Positions 16,108 through 25,136 of a stretch of DNA of 64,000 bases are shown piece by piece. Below the pieces are notes generated by a model, which saw only the letters and a program-made list of their open reading frames with translations, ran no database searches and was not told the origin of the DNA. The stretch comes from Streptomyces sp. NBC_01478 (GTDB taxonomy: Bacteria > Actinomycetota > Actinomycetes > Streptomycetales > Streptomycetaceae). Every line of letters begins with the position of its first letter. Position 1 is the first letter of the stretch. The DNA is taken from positions 9,777,501 to 9,841,500 of the forward strand of contig NZ_CP109444.1 of the NCBI RefSeq assembly GCF_036227225.1, in the 5' to 3' direction. The translations under genes were made by a program, and so were the position numbers.

Positions 16108-17970
16108 TCAGCCCGCGGCGGCCGCGAGCGCGCCGAGCGCGCTGGCCTGCGTACGCCAGTCGGTCTGGTTGGGGCTGGTGCCCGCCCAGCGTTCACCGAG
16201 CGCGTTGAGGTTGGACCGGTCCTGCGCCCACAGGGTGTCGGCCTGCTTCTGGATGTAGGCGCGGTAGGTGCTGGAGCCGGTCGCCTTCGCCAGGTCGGCG
16301 AAGTTCCGCACGAAGATGCCCTTGAACTGCTTCTGGTTGTCGTCGCAGGACGCGGAGCCGACGTCGCAGGATTCGGTGAGCACCCCGCCGACGGTCAGCG
16401 TCGGACTGCTGATCGCCGCGTCCGCCAGGGTGCGGGCGGTGGCCAGCAGCGAGCTGTCGCCGGTCGTCTTCCACAACTCCGTGAAGGCGCCGATGGCCAG
16501 CCCCTGGTTGTAACTCCACACGGTGGAGCCGTTGTTGGCGCAGGACGAGCTCAATCCGTCGTTGACCAGCCCCGAGGAGTTGATCATCCCGCTGGCCCGG
16601 TACCAGGCGGCCGAGGTCTTCGCCCGCTGGAGCCACACGGTGTCGCCCGCGACGCGCTGGTGCAGCGCGGTGGTCAGCCACAGGTACTGCCCGTTCGTCA
16701 CCGCGTTCTTGTAGGTCTTCTCCCGGTCCCACCACACGCCACCGCCGCAGGTGCCGGTGTCCCAGTACTGCTGGATGTAATTGGCGATGGTGACCGCCTC
16801 GTTGAGGTAGCGCGCGTCGTGCGTGTAGTCGTACGCGTCGATCCACGCGATCGCCCACCAGCCCGAGTCGTCGATCGACCGGCTGATGAAGTCGCCCTCG
16901 ATCGCGTCCGAACTCCGCGTCCCGGCCGGGAAGACGCCCTTGTTCTGGTCGAAGGTGCGGGCGATGACCCAGTCGTAGTCGTGCGTGCCCGTGGTCTTCG
17001 CGAAGTCGATGACGGAGGTGAGGGTGGCCGCCGAGTTCCACCAACTGCTGGGCCACCAGCCGTTGTAGGGGTCGTACGACGTCATCAGCGCGTCCGCCGC
17101 CGCGCGTGCCCTGCTCGGCACGGGCCGGTACCACGCGGTGCAACTGCCCTCGTTGTGGCTCGCCTCCCGGCCGCAGGCGCGGACCGCGCCGCCGTAGAGG
17201 AGACCGCGCGGATCACGGGTCGCGTACATCGCGGTGCGGGTCGTGGTCGCTCCGGACGGGGTGCTGGTACGGCCGAGGGAGGAACCGTCCGGCCAGGTCG
17301 AGCCGCCGTCCCAGGAACGGTCCAGCCAGATCTCGTCACCGGCGCCACCGGTGTCGATGCTCGCCCAGGCCGCCGCGTTCTTCTGGTCGACGTGCAGCCG
17401 AATCGTCCGGCCGTACAGGGTCGTCGACGGGACCGGCTGCTCGTCGCCCGCCGCCTGGCCCGCGCTCGTGCCGTCGCAGAGGGTGTCGCAGACCGTGGGG
17501 TAGACCCAGTTCGTGCAGCCGACGCCGGCCGCGTCGCCGCAGGCCCGGACCAGGCCGCGCTTGTGGTTGCGCGGGTCGGTGATGTTGTACATCAGCGTCC
17601 TGGTACCGGTCCAGGTGCTCGGGATGCTCGCCTTGCCGAGCAGGCCGTCCCAGGTGGCGCCGCCGTCCCAGGAACGGTCCAACCACACCGCGTCACCGGT
17701 CGCGCCGTTGTCGATGCTGGCCCACGCCATGTCGTCCGCGTCGGACACATGGAGCTGGACGCGCCGTCCGTTGAGCGTCTTGTCCGGCACTGGAAACGTT
17801 TCCTGCCTGGCCTGCGAAGGATCCAGCGTGTCACAGGCCAGGACGCACACCTGGGTTGCGGAGGCCGCCGGCGTCGCGGCCGGTACCAGTGCCACGAACG
17901 CGAGGGCGGCCGTCAGCAGAAAACTGAGGAACCGTGGTCTGACAACGATGTCGAAGTCATGTAGGGACAC
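16108..17970 (-). CDS. Secreted GH76 (alpha-1,6-mannanase-like) enzyme with two N-terminal repeats
   Basis: About 620 residues. A signal peptide (hydrophobic core FLSFLLTAALAFVALVP, then ASA) precedes two copies of a roughly 105-residue module, each with WASID-G--GD-(V/I)WLDRSWDGG and a paired Cys pattern. The C-terminal 330 residues are a GH76 (alpha/alpha)6 barrel: PYNGWWPSSWWNSA, then SIDDSGWWAIAWIDAYDYT with the catalytic Asp-Asp pair. GTG 17970 is preceded by GAGGCGAG at good spacing; GTG 17991 is possible but has no such site. It likely cleaves fungal or actinobacterial alpha-mannan outside the cell. It diverges from the GH78 gene with matching palindromes in the gap. Confidence 0.87.
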   Translation of the reverse strand: MSLHDFDIVVRPRFLSFLLTAALAFVALVPAATPAASATQVCVLACDTLDPSQARQETFPVPDKTLNGRRVQLHVSDADDMAWASIDNGATGDAVWLDRSWDGGATWDGLLGKASIPSTWTGTRTLMYNITDPRNHKRGLVRACGDAAGVGCTNWVYPTVCDTLCDGTSAGQAAGDEQPVPSTTLYGRTIRLHVDQKNAAAWASIDTGGAGDEIWLDRSWDGGSTWPDGSSLGRTSTPSGATTTRTAMYATRDPRGLLYGGAVRACGREASHNEGSCTAWYRPVPSRARAAADALMTSYDPYNGWWPSSWWNSAATLTSVIDFAKTTGTHDYDWVIARTFDQNKGVFPAGTRSSDAIEGDFISRSIDDSGWWAIAWIDAYDYTHDARYLNEAVTIANYIQQYWDTGTCGGGVWWDREKTYKNAVTNGQYLWLTTALHQRVAGDTVWLQRAKTSAAWYRASGMINSSGLVNDGLSSSCANNGSTVWSYNQGLAIGAFTELWKTTGDSSLLATARTLADAAISSPTLTVGGVLTESCDVGSASCDDNQKQFKGIFVRNFADLAKATGSSTYRAYIQKQADTLWAQDRSNLNALGERWAGTSPNQTDWRTQASALGALAAAAG

Positions 17971-18009
17971 CGGAACTCGCCTCGATTTCACGATGGGGGA
18001 CGCCGGGTG

Positions 18010-18021
18010 TGAATGGATTCA
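18010..18021. promoter_or_regulatory. LacI-like palindrome upstream of GH76
   Basis: TGAATGGATTCA lies 40 bp before the GH76 start. It differs at one position from the perfect palindrome at 18242 and fits the general LacI-family operator shape with a central CG-type dyad. Confidence 0.5.
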
Positions 18022-18241
18022 GCTCTGGATCAATGGTCCATACCTCTACCGTCCTCGACGCAGTGAACCGGCTTGGTGCGGCCCTGTCAATGTCGTAAGG
18101 CGCGCTTTTTACTCGGGAGTTGAAGGCTTTCGCGATGGGTTGACACCCGCTCACCCGGCGCCCATCATCGGTGCGAACTTCGGCGAGTCATCTCGCGTAC
18201 CCGTTGCCCTTCCGCCTCCAGGTCCCCGCAGTCGATCTTTT

Positions 18242-18253
18242 TGAATCGATTCA
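18242..18253. promoter_or_regulatory. LacI-like palindrome upstream of GH78
   Basis: TGAATCGATTCA is a perfect 12-bp palindrome 56 bp before the GH78 ATG. With its partner at 18010 it suggests coordinated repression of the two secreted hydrolases. Confidence 0.55.
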
Positions 18254-18308
18254 CACACCTGGTTGTCCAGTTGGGCGACTGGTTCCCCCACCGATCCGGG
18301 AGGCACTC

Positions 18309-21191
18309 ATGCGCCGCCGCAGGCCATCGCAGAACCGAAAGCCCAGACCGGGACCGCTAGTCGGGCTCACCATGGCGGTGGCAGCGGCGCTGGCCGCGAC
18401 CCCGGCCCTGTCCGCCGGCGCGGCACCGGCGACCGCAACGCCAGCCCCCAAGGCGGCACTTGACGCCGTGAACTACTCGCCGACCTCGCGCACCGTCAAG
18501 CCGACCGCCGTCTACCGCACCTCCGGCAGCGTCGCGAACCCGACGAACATCCTGAGCGGACAGGCGACCCGGATCTCCGGCTCGCAGTCGGCGGTCACGC
18601 TCGACTTCGGGAAGGAGGTCGGCGGATTGGTAACGTTGTCATTCGGCAGCACCAGCTCCAGTGGTCAACGCGTCGGCCTGGCCTTCAGTGAGTCGTCCCA
18701 GTACGTGGGCAACAACAGCGACCGCAGCAGCGGCCGGGACGGCGAGGACGGCGCTCTCTACGCCACGCCCACCGCCAACGGGACGTACACGATGCCCACC
18801 GCCCAACTGCGGGGCGGCTTCCGTTACTTGACCGTCTTCCTGGACAGCTCGGGCTGGGTGGACCTCAACGGCGTCAGCCTCAACTTCACCGCGGCACCGG
18901 GGAAGGCGAACCCGGCCGACTACCCCAACTACTTCACGTCCAGCGACGAGTTGCTCAACCGCATCTGGTACGCCGGTGCGTACACCGTGCAGTTGAACAC
19001 CATCGCCTCCAACCAGGGCCGCGCCTGGCCCCCGCCCTCCTCGGCGTGGGACAACAGCGCCACCGTCGGCGTGGGCGATTCCGTGCTGGTCGACGGCGCG
19101 AAGCGTGACCGCACGGTCTGGCCCGGCGACATGGGCATCGCCGTCCCCACCCAGTACGCGTACTCCAACGACCTCACCTCGACCCGCAACGCGCTCACCA
19201 CGATGTACAACGCGCAGTCGTCGGCGGGTGAAATCCCGTGGTCCGGGCCGCCGTTCAATCTCACCGGCTCGGACACCTACCACACGTGGACGCTGCTGGG
19301 GACGTCCACGTACTACACGTACACCGGCGACCGGACGTGGCTGGACTCCGAATGGTCCAACTACAAGCGGGGGATGGCCTTCATCACCAACAAGATCGAC
19401 GGCAACAACCTGCTCAACGTCACCCGCACCCAGGACTGGGCCCGGGTCGGCCAGGGCGGTGAGAACATCTCCGCCAACGCGCTGCTGTACGGGGCGCTCA
19501 GAGGCGGCGCGACCCTCGCCGCGGTGGAGGGCGACAGCGCGCTCGCCGCGAGCTGGAACAGCAAGGCCGACGCCATCAAGGCGGCGGCCAACTCCCGGCT
19601 GTGGGACGCCTCGAAGGGCATGTACAAGGACAACCCGACCAGCGGCCTGTACCCGCAGGACGGCAACTCCCTCGCCGTCTGGTACGGGTTGAGCGACTCC
19701 ACGGCCAAGTCGAAGAGCATCATCGCGGGGCTCGGCAAGAACTGGGGCATCTACGGCCCGACCACCCCCGAATGGGGCGGCAACGTCTCGCCGTTCGCCG
19801 GCGGCATGGAGCTGAACGCCCGGTTCACCGCCAACGACGACTTCACCGCCCTGGACCAGATCCGCCGCACCTGGGGTCACATGCTCGACAGCGACATCGG
19901 GACGAAGAGCACGTTCTGGGAGGGCATCCAGTCCGACGGCGGCCTCGCGTACGGCGGTTCGTTCATGAGCCTGGCGCACGGGTGGTCCACCGCGCCCACC
20001 TCCACGCTCACCTTCGACGTGCTCGGCACCGCGCCCGAGTCGTCCACCGGGGCCTACCGCTTCGTCCCGCACCCCGGCGACCTGACCAGTGCCCAGGGCC
20101 GCATCACCATGCCCCAGGGCGCCATCAACGCGTCCTGGTCCCGCGACCCTTCGGCCGGCACCTACTCGGCCACGCTCTCCAGCCCGTCCGGCAGCACCGG
20201 CCGGATCGGCGTTCCGAAGCTCGGCGGCGACATCACCGTGACCGTGAACGGCACCGTCGTATGGCGGAACGGCGCTTTCACGCCGACCTCCGGCATCACC
20301 GGCGGCAGCCAGGACGACACCTACGTCTACCTCACCGGCGTCGCACCCGGCAGCTACACCGTCTCCGCCACCGGCCTCGGCAACCCGTCGCCGCCCGCCG
20401 AACCCGGCACCGGCGCCCTGCGCGCGGGCTACACCCGGTGCGCGGGCGAGGGCGGCACCTGCTCCTTCAGCGGCACCCGCTCGGTGGCCTACGGCGCCGG
20501 GACGTACACGTACAAGACCGTGACCAGCAGCACCGCCTGCTCCAACGACTCCTTCGGCGGCGACCCGGCGGCCAACCTCGTCAAGTCCTGCTACGTCGCC
20601 GACGTGGGCGGCCCGCCCGGATACACCGTCTGCGCGGCCGAGAACGGCACCTGCGCCGTGCCCGGCTACAACCGTGACGTCGCCTACGGCGCCAACGGCA
20701 ACTTCGTCCACCAGGTCACCAACGGCTCCGTCGCCTGCACCAACGCCCACTTCGGCGATCCCATCGACGGCGTCGCCAAGTCCTGCTACCTGCCGCCCGC
20801 AGGAGCCCCGGCCGGTGGCTGGACCAAGTGCGCGGACCAGAACGGCACTTGTGCGGCGGCGGCGGGACAGCCGGTGATGTACGGCGCCTACGGAGCGTTC
20901 GCCACGGCCACCGCCACCGGCAACACCGCGTGCACCGACGCCACGTTCGGCGACCCCATCTCGGGTGAGTCGAAGGCCTGTTACACCGCCACCGGCACCC
21001 CGGTCGGATACGCCACCAACTGCGCGGCGGAAGGCGGGACTTGCGGCTTCAGCGGACAACAGACCGTCGCCTACGGCGCCCGGGGCCGCTTCCTCTACAA
21101 GGCGTTCACCGGTTCCGCCGCCTGCACGACGGCCGCCTTCGGCACCGACCCGCTCCCGAACGTGAGCAAGTCCTGCTACCTCACGTCCTGA
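18309..21191 (+). CDS. Secreted GH78-like alpha-L-rhamnosidase with four Cys-rich C-terminal repeats
   Basis: A 960-residue exported enzyme; signal peptide about residues 1-40. A beta-sandwich domain (to about 200) precedes a six-hairpin (alpha/alpha)6 catalytic domain of GH78 type, recognisable by LLNRIWYAGAYT, LVDGAKRDRTVWPGDMG and the later STFWEGIQSDGG and GGSFMSLAHGW. After about residue 695 come four tandem repeats of 58-65 residues, each beginning GY(T/A) or GWT, with four conserved Cys ((R/V/K/N)C, GTC, AC, SCY or ACY) and a (V/M)(A/M)YGA core. Start ATG 18309 follows GGGAGG. The repeats are probably carbohydrate- or wall-binding. Expected substrate: plant rhamnosides or rhamnogalacturonan. 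Confidence 0.87.
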   Translation: MRRRRPSQNRKPRPGPLVGLTMAVAAALAATPALSAGAAPATATPAPKAALDAVNYSPTSRTVKPTAVYRTSGSVANPTNILSGQATRISGSQSAVTLDFGKEVGGLVTLSFGSTSSSGQRVGLAFSESSQYVGNNSDRSSGRDGEDGALYATPTANGTYTMPTAQLRGGFRYLTVFLDSSGWVDLNGVSLNFTAAPGKANPADYPNYFTSSDELLNRIWYAGAYTVQLNTIASNQGRAWPPPSSAWDNSATVGVGDSVLVDGAKRDRTVWPGDMGIAVPTQYAYSNDLTSTRNALTTMYNAQSSAGEIPWSGPPFNLTGSDTYHTWTLLGTSTYYTYTGDRTWLDSEWSNYKRGMAFITNKIDGNNLLNVTRTQDWARVGQGGENISANALLYGALRGGATLAAVEGDSALAASWNSKADAIKAAANSRLWDASKGMYKDNPTSGLYPQDGNSLAVWYGLSDSTAKSKSIIAGLGKNWGIYGPTTPEWGGNVSPFAGGMELNARFTANDDFTALDQIRRTWGHMLDSDIGTKSTFWEGIQSDGGLAYGGSFMSLAHGWSTAPTSTLTFDVLGTAPESSTGAYRFVPHPGDLTSAQGRITMPQGAINASWSRDPSAGTYSATLSSPSGSTGRIGVPKLGGDITVTVNGTVVWRNGAFTPTSGITGGSQDDTYVYLTGVAPGSYTVSATGLGNPSPPAEPGTGALRAGYTRCAGEGGTCSFSGTRSVAYGAGTYTYKTVTSSTACSNDSFGGDPAANLVKSCYVADVGGPPGYTVCAAENGTCAVPGYNRDVAYGANGNFVHQVTNGSVACTNAHFGDPIDGVAKSCYLPPAGAPAGGWTKCADQNGTCAAAAGQPVMYGAYGAFATATATGNTACTDATFGDPISGESKACYTATGTPVGYATNCAAEGGTCGFSGQQTVAYGARGRFLYKAFTGSAACTTAAFGTDPLPNVSKSCYLTS
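20431..21188 (+). repeat. Four in-frame Cys-rich repeats in the GH78 C-terminus
   Basis: Four units of about 58-65 codons start at roughly 20431, 20620, 20815 and 21004. Each has four Cys and the pattern GY--C---GTC ... YGA-G ... AC---FG-DP ... K(S/A)CY. The copies are diverged, so this is an old domain duplication rather than a recent DNA repeat. Confidence 0.8.
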
Positions 21192-21205
21192 GCGGCACAG
21201 CACCT

Positions 21206-21245
21206 CCGGCAGCCCCCAACTCCCCGCGTGCAGGGGGGCTGCCGG
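21206..21245. terminator. Bidirectional terminator
   Basis: CCGGCAGCCCCC at 21206-21217 pairs with GGGGGCTGCCGG at 21234-21245, a perfect 12-bp stem between the convergent GH78 (stop 21191) and GH9 (stop 21247) genes. Confidence 0.75.
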
Positions 21246-21246
21246 G

Positions 21247-23169
21247 TCACTCGTCGTCCTGTGCGGTGAGTGCGAAGGCCAGCAGGGCCGTCGTGGTGAA
21301 GTCCAGCGAGGGCTCCACCGTCTGCCAGGCGCCCACGTCGTCCACGTACCGCGAACCCTTGCCGTCGAAGTCGGTCCAGGCTCCCGACGGCGGGGCGGCG
21401 GTGCACTTCTTCATGGTCGGGAAGCCGTTCAAGTCGGCCAGTTTCTCCGCCGCGTTGGGGCCGTTGACCACCGCGCCCCGCAGGATCGCGCCCTTGCCGT
21501 CGTGGCTGCCCCGCAGGTTGGCCAACTGGTGCTCGGGGCAGTGCGGGTAGACCTCACCCGCGCCGATCATGAAGCTGGTTCCCCATGGGTTGGCGCCGAG
21601 CGCCCAGCCCCGCTGCCGCCCGGCGAAGGCCGCGTAGCGGGTGTCCCCGGTGGCCTTTGCGTAGAGGCGCGCGGTGGCCACCAGGCCGAAGGTGTGCGGT
21701 ACGGCGTCGAAGTCGTCGTAGACCGCACCGGCACCGAACGGATCGTGCCCGGCACGGTCGACCCCGTCCTCCAACTGGCGCCGCAGGTCCTTGTACAGGT
21801 CTCCGGCCCCGACGCCATTGCTGCGGGCGCCGTCCAGGACGGTGGCCAGGTCGGCATGGGCCAGGGCGCTGACGTCCGCGACGTTGAGGGTGCCCTTGAC
21901 GTCGGAGTCCAGGTAGGCCCGGGCCCAGTGGGCCGCCTCGTCGGTCCAGTCGCCTTCCCGGTCGTCACCCAACTCCCGGGCGGCCAGCGCCAGTTCGGCG
22001 CCCGCGAACTCCATGTCGTCCTGCCAGGAGTCCTCGGGATAGAAGCCGCTGGGGAAGGCGGTGACGAGCGGCTTGTCGGGGTCCGGGTCGGTGTCGGCCC
22101 GGTCGTAGACGGCGGCGGCCTTCTCCAGCCACTCCTGGGCCCGGTCCGGGTCGCTGTCGGCCGTGCGCCGCGCGGCGAGGGCGAACACCGCGGCCACCCG
22201 TCCCGCCAGACTCGGAGTGATCGGCTCGCCCGGCGCGTTCGCGCGGAACACCGGCCGGTGCTTGATCGTGTAGTCCGGATCACCGGGCGACACGTCGCGC
22301 CGGTCGTCGGCCTCCGGCAGCCGCCACACGTCGTGGTCCGTGCGTACGGCGTCGTTGCCCGCGCCGATGCCGACCTGGGCGTAGAGCGTTCCGCTGTCGC
22401 CGTCCCACATCTTGTCCAGCCATGACAGACCGTGGTCGGCCTCGGCGGACAGCGCGGGCATGGCGGGCAAGTCCCTTTCGGCGAGAAGGAGTTCGGCGGT
22501 CGAGTAGGAAGTGGTGCCGGCGAACTTGAGGAAGTCGCCCGCGTCGAACCAGCCGCCCGCGGCATCGACCGTGTCACCGGTCGGGGTCAGGTGTTCGTCG
22601 AGGAGTTCCTCACCCGCCTCGTCGTAGTGCGGGTCGGCGTAGACGGCCGCGTCCTCGTCGGCGAGATGGGACGGGCCGTGCCGGAGGACCCCGGGCAGCA
22701 CGTCGGCTCCGTCGCGCTGGGCCTGGAGGAAGCGGACGTTGTCCCGGACCAGCGGGGTCATCAGCTCGCTCGCGTCGGCGATCCGGAAGGCGGGGGAGCG
22801 GCCGGCCGCGGTGCCGGAAAGGACGATGCGGTAGGTGCCGGGGGCGTCCAGTCCGGAGAGGTCGACCGTGCGCACCGAGGGGTACTTGGCGTTCCAGTGG
22901 CCGGTGACGGCGCCGAGCCGGCCCGCCGTGACCACCTTGTCCCGCGCGTCGACCACCTTGAAGCGTGCCCCCGCGAGTGCCTTCGTGGGTCCCATGACGT
23001 AAGCCTGCTTTGTCTCGCCGCGCACATAGCCGACCTGGTCGACCCGGACGGCCACATGGGCGGCGGACGGTGTGGCGGCCTCGCCGTGGACATTCAGGCC
23101 GACGAGTACGGCGCCGATGGTCACGGCGGTCGTGGTGACCAGCAGAAAAGGGCTGCGCAATACGTTCAT
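21247..23169 (-). CDS. GH9 family endoglucanase-like protein
   Basis: A 640-residue protein with a signal or membrane anchor at residues 5-26, an N-terminal immunoglobulin-like CelD_N domain (about 38-130, RVDQVGYV) and a GH9 (alpha/alpha)6 catalytic domain. Catalytic landmarks are GGWFDAGD at 205-212 (the nucleophile/base Asp pair), the late PHCPEHQLANLRGSHDG region and the acid Glu in YVDDVGAWQTVEPSLD. It is the third gene of an operon: its ATG overlaps the stop of the histidine kinase (ATGA). That a cellulase-type enzyme is translated with a two-component system is unusual. Likely acts on beta-1,4-glucan or a related wall polymer outside the cell. Confidence 0.87.
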   Translation of the reverse strand: MNVLRSPFLLVTTTAVTIGAVLVGLNVHGEAATPSAAHVAVRVDQVGYVRGETKQAYVMGPTKALAGARFKVVDARDKVVTAGRLGAVTGHWNAKYPSVRTVDLSGLDAPGTYRIVLSGTAAGRSPAFRIADASELMTPLVRDNVRFLQAQRDGADVLPGVLRHGPSHLADEDAAVYADPHYDEAGEELLDEHLTPTGDTVDAAGGWFDAGDFLKFAGTTSYSTAELLLAERDLPAMPALSAEADHGLSWLDKMWDGDSGTLYAQVGIGAGNDAVRTDHDVWRLPEADDRRDVSPGDPDYTIKHRPVFRANAPGEPITPSLAGRVAAVFALAARRTADSDPDRAQEWLEKAAAVYDRADTDPDPDKPLVTAFPSGFYPEDSWQDDMEFAGAELALAARELGDDREGDWTDEAAHWARAYLDSDVKGTLNVADVSALAHADLATVLDGARSNGVGAGDLYKDLRRQLEDGVDRAGHDPFGAGAVYDDFDAVPHTFGLVATARLYAKATGDTRYAAFAGRQRGWALGANPWGTSFMIGAGEVYPHCPEHQLANLRGSHDGKGAILRGAVVNGPNAAEKLADLNGFPTMKKCTAAPPSGAWTDFDGKGSRYVDDVGAWQTVEPSLDFTTTALLAFALTAQDDE

Positions 23170-24464
23170 GCGCCCACGGTGCCGGGACCTTCATGAGATG
23201 ACGATGAGGACGCCGGGGGTGCGTCCGCGGGGAGCCGGAGTTCGGCGAGCAGGCCGCCGCCAGGAGCGTCCGTGAGGCGGGCGGTGCCGTGGTGCAGACC
23301 GGCGACCCAGCGGACGATGGCGAGGCCCGCGCCCGTGCCTGGACCGGTCCCGGTGACACCACGTGCGAACACGCGTTCGCGGTCCGCGAGCGGTACGCCG
23401 TCCCCGTGGTCGCGGACCGTGACCAGCCCCGGCGCGACGGTGACCTCCACCGGCGAACCGGCCGGCCCGCCGTGCCGCTGCGCGTTCTCCACCAGATTCC
23501 GTACCGCCTGCGCCAGCAGATCCGGATCGCCGCGCACCACCACCGGTTCGGCCGTCACCGTCACACTGTCGTGGTCCGGCAACTCCTCGACCGTGGTCTC
23601 CACCAACTGGTCCAGCCGCAACGGCACCAGCTCGACCCGCTGCGCCCCCGACTCCAGCCGGGCCCTGGCGAGCAGCCCGGTGACCAGTCGGCTCAGCCGG
23701 TCGACCAGCCGTAGCGTCTCGTCGGACGAGCCGCCCCGCTCGACGGTGAGCCGCAGGGTCGTCAGCGGTGTCCGCAGCTCGTGCGCCGCCTCGGCCAGGA
23801 ACTGCTCCTGCTGACCGAGCCCGCGCAGCGCGGGCCGCATGGCCCGACCGGACAACAGATGTCCTACGGCCGCCGCGCAGCACACCAGCGCTGTGCAGCC
23901 GAGGGCCAGCCAGCGCACCAGGAGGTCGTGATCGCGTTCGCTGCGCGCCAGTTCCGTGCCGACGAGTACGGCCGCCCCGATCCGGTCCCCGTCCCAGACC
24001 GGAGCCGCCGCCCACCGCAGCCGCCCGCCCTTGGTGGCGGACGCGCTGACTTGGACCGTTCCCTGCTCGTCCAGGACGCTGTGCCAGACCTCGTCCAACC
24101 GGTCCGTGTCGGGCAGCGACGACCGTCCGGGTACGACGTTCCGCACGGTCGGCGTCTTCCCGGGCGCCGCCTGCAGGATCGCCAACACCTGGGCGCCCTG
24201 GGCGAGTTCGTCCTCCCGCAACGGCTCCAGGTGCAGGACACCCGCGTCGAACCAGACCGCGCGCGACAGCCCCGCCGCGCGGCTGCCCACCTCGTGGTCG
24301 AGGCCGGAACGGCGGGACGCGGCGTCGATCCGGACGGCGACCACGGCGAGTACGACGAGACAGGCCGCGGTCGTCGAGGCGAACAGGAGCGTCATCAGCC
24401 GGCGGGTGCGCCGCAGCCGGGCCACGGCGGGCGAGGGGGCGGACGCCGGGTCGCGGTGCTTCAC
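23166..24464 (-). CDS. Two-component sensor histidine kinase
   Basis: A 432-residue membrane kinase: first transmembrane segment at about 20-42, an extracellular sensor of about 120 residues, a second segment (LALGCTALVCCAAAVGHLL), a HisKA helix with EAAHELRTPLTTL carrying the phosphoacceptor His, then HATPase motifs NLVENAQRHGG (N box), DHGDGVP (G1) and GTGPGTGAGLAIV (G2). GTG 24464 overlaps the response-regulator stop (GTGA). It phosphorylates the partner encoded upstream. The signal may be a carbohydrate because the third operon gene is a GH9 enzyme, but that is inference. Confidence 0.92.
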   Translation of the reverse strand: MKHRDPASAPSPAVARLRRTRRLMTLLFASTTAACLVVLAVVAVRIDAASRRSGLDHEVGSRAAGLSRAVWFDAGVLHLEPLREDELAQGAQVLAILQAAPGKTPTVRNVVPGRSSLPDTDRLDEVWHSVLDEQGTVQVSASATKGGRLRWAAAPVWDGDRIGAAVLVGTELARSERDHDLLVRWLALGCTALVCCAAAVGHLLSGRAMRPALRGLGQQEQFLAEAAHELRTPLTTLRLTVERGGSSDETLRLVDRLSRLVTGLLARARLESGAQRVELVPLRLDQLVETTVEELPDHDSVTVTAEPVVVRGDPDLLAQAVRNLVENAQRHGGPAGSPVEVTVAPGLVTVRDHGDGVPLADRERVFARGVTGTGPGTGAGLAIVRWVAGLHHGTARLTDAPGGGLLAELRLPADAPPASSSSSHEGPGTVGA

Positions 24465-25126
24465 TCCTCGCCGCCCAGGCGGTAGCCGACACCGCGCACC
24501 GTCGCGATCGGATCGGGCGGCCCGAGCCGTCTGCGCAACTGGCCGATCAACACGTCCACGACATTGGACATCGGCTCGCTCGCCTCGTCCCAGCAGCTCT
24601 CGATCAGCTCGCTGCGCGTGACGACCTCGCCCGCCCGCAGCATCAGCAGCTCCAGCACCGCGAACTCCTTGGCCGACAGGCTGAGCAGCACCCCGGCCCG
24701 GGTCACCCGGCGCCGCGGCAGATCCAGCTCCAGATCGCCCGCCCGCAGGACGGACGGCCGCGCGGGCTGCTCCCTGCGGCACAACGCCCTTACCCGTACG
24801 ACGAGTTCGGCGAAGGCGAACGGCTTCACCAGGTAGTCGTCCGCGCCGTGCTCGAAGCCGGCCACCCGGTCGCCGACCGCGTCGAGCGCCGTCAGCAGCA
24901 GGAAGGGCAGCACCGATCCCGCCCGGCGCTGTGCGGCGAGCAGCGTGAGGGAGTCGCCGTCCGGGACCGAGCGGTCGGCCACGACACAGTCGTAGCGATG
25001 GACGGAGAGCTTGAGATCCGTCTCGGCCAGCGTGCGGGCGAGGTCCACCGCGAACCCCGCGTCCCGCAGTCGATCTGCGACGACGGGCCCCAGCTCAAGA
25101 TCGTCCTCCAAGACCAATACGCGCAT
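24461..25126 (-). CDS. OmpR/PhoB-type response regulator
   Basis: A 221-residue regulator. The receiver begins MRVLVLEDDLELG with the acidic pocket EDD, the phosphoacceptor Asp in VVADRSVPDGDS, and the switch Lys in DDYLVKPF. The C-terminal winged helix (about 125-220) has SAKEFAVLELLM and ELIESCW, ending VRGVGYRLG. ATG 25126 is chosen because it starts the receiver exactly; an upstream extension would run into the inverted repeat of the mobile segment. The left end of that segment begins 10 bp before this start, so the native promoter has probably been displaced. Confidence 0.92.
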   Translation of the reverse strand: MRVLVLEDDLELGPVVADRLRDAGFAVDLARTLAETDLKLSVHRYDCVVADRSVPDGDSLTLLAAQRRAGSVLPFLLLTALDAVGDRVAGFEHGADDYLVKPFAFAELVVRVRALCRREQPARPSVLRAGDLELDLPRRRVTRAGVLLSLSAKEFAVLELLMLRAGEVVTRSELIESCWDEASEPMSNVVDVLIGQLRRRLGPPDPIATVRGVGYRLGGEE

Positions 25127-25136
25127 GGCCCGGAGC

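Larger units (their letters stand above)
17971..18308. other. Divergent promoter region of the GH76 and GH78 genes (338 bp)
   Basis: No gene here. It holds two similar palindromes, at 18010-18021 and 18242-18253, each within about 70 bp of one of the two start codons, so it most likely carries both promoters and a shared repressor's operators. No regulator gene is adjacent. Confidence 0.7.
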
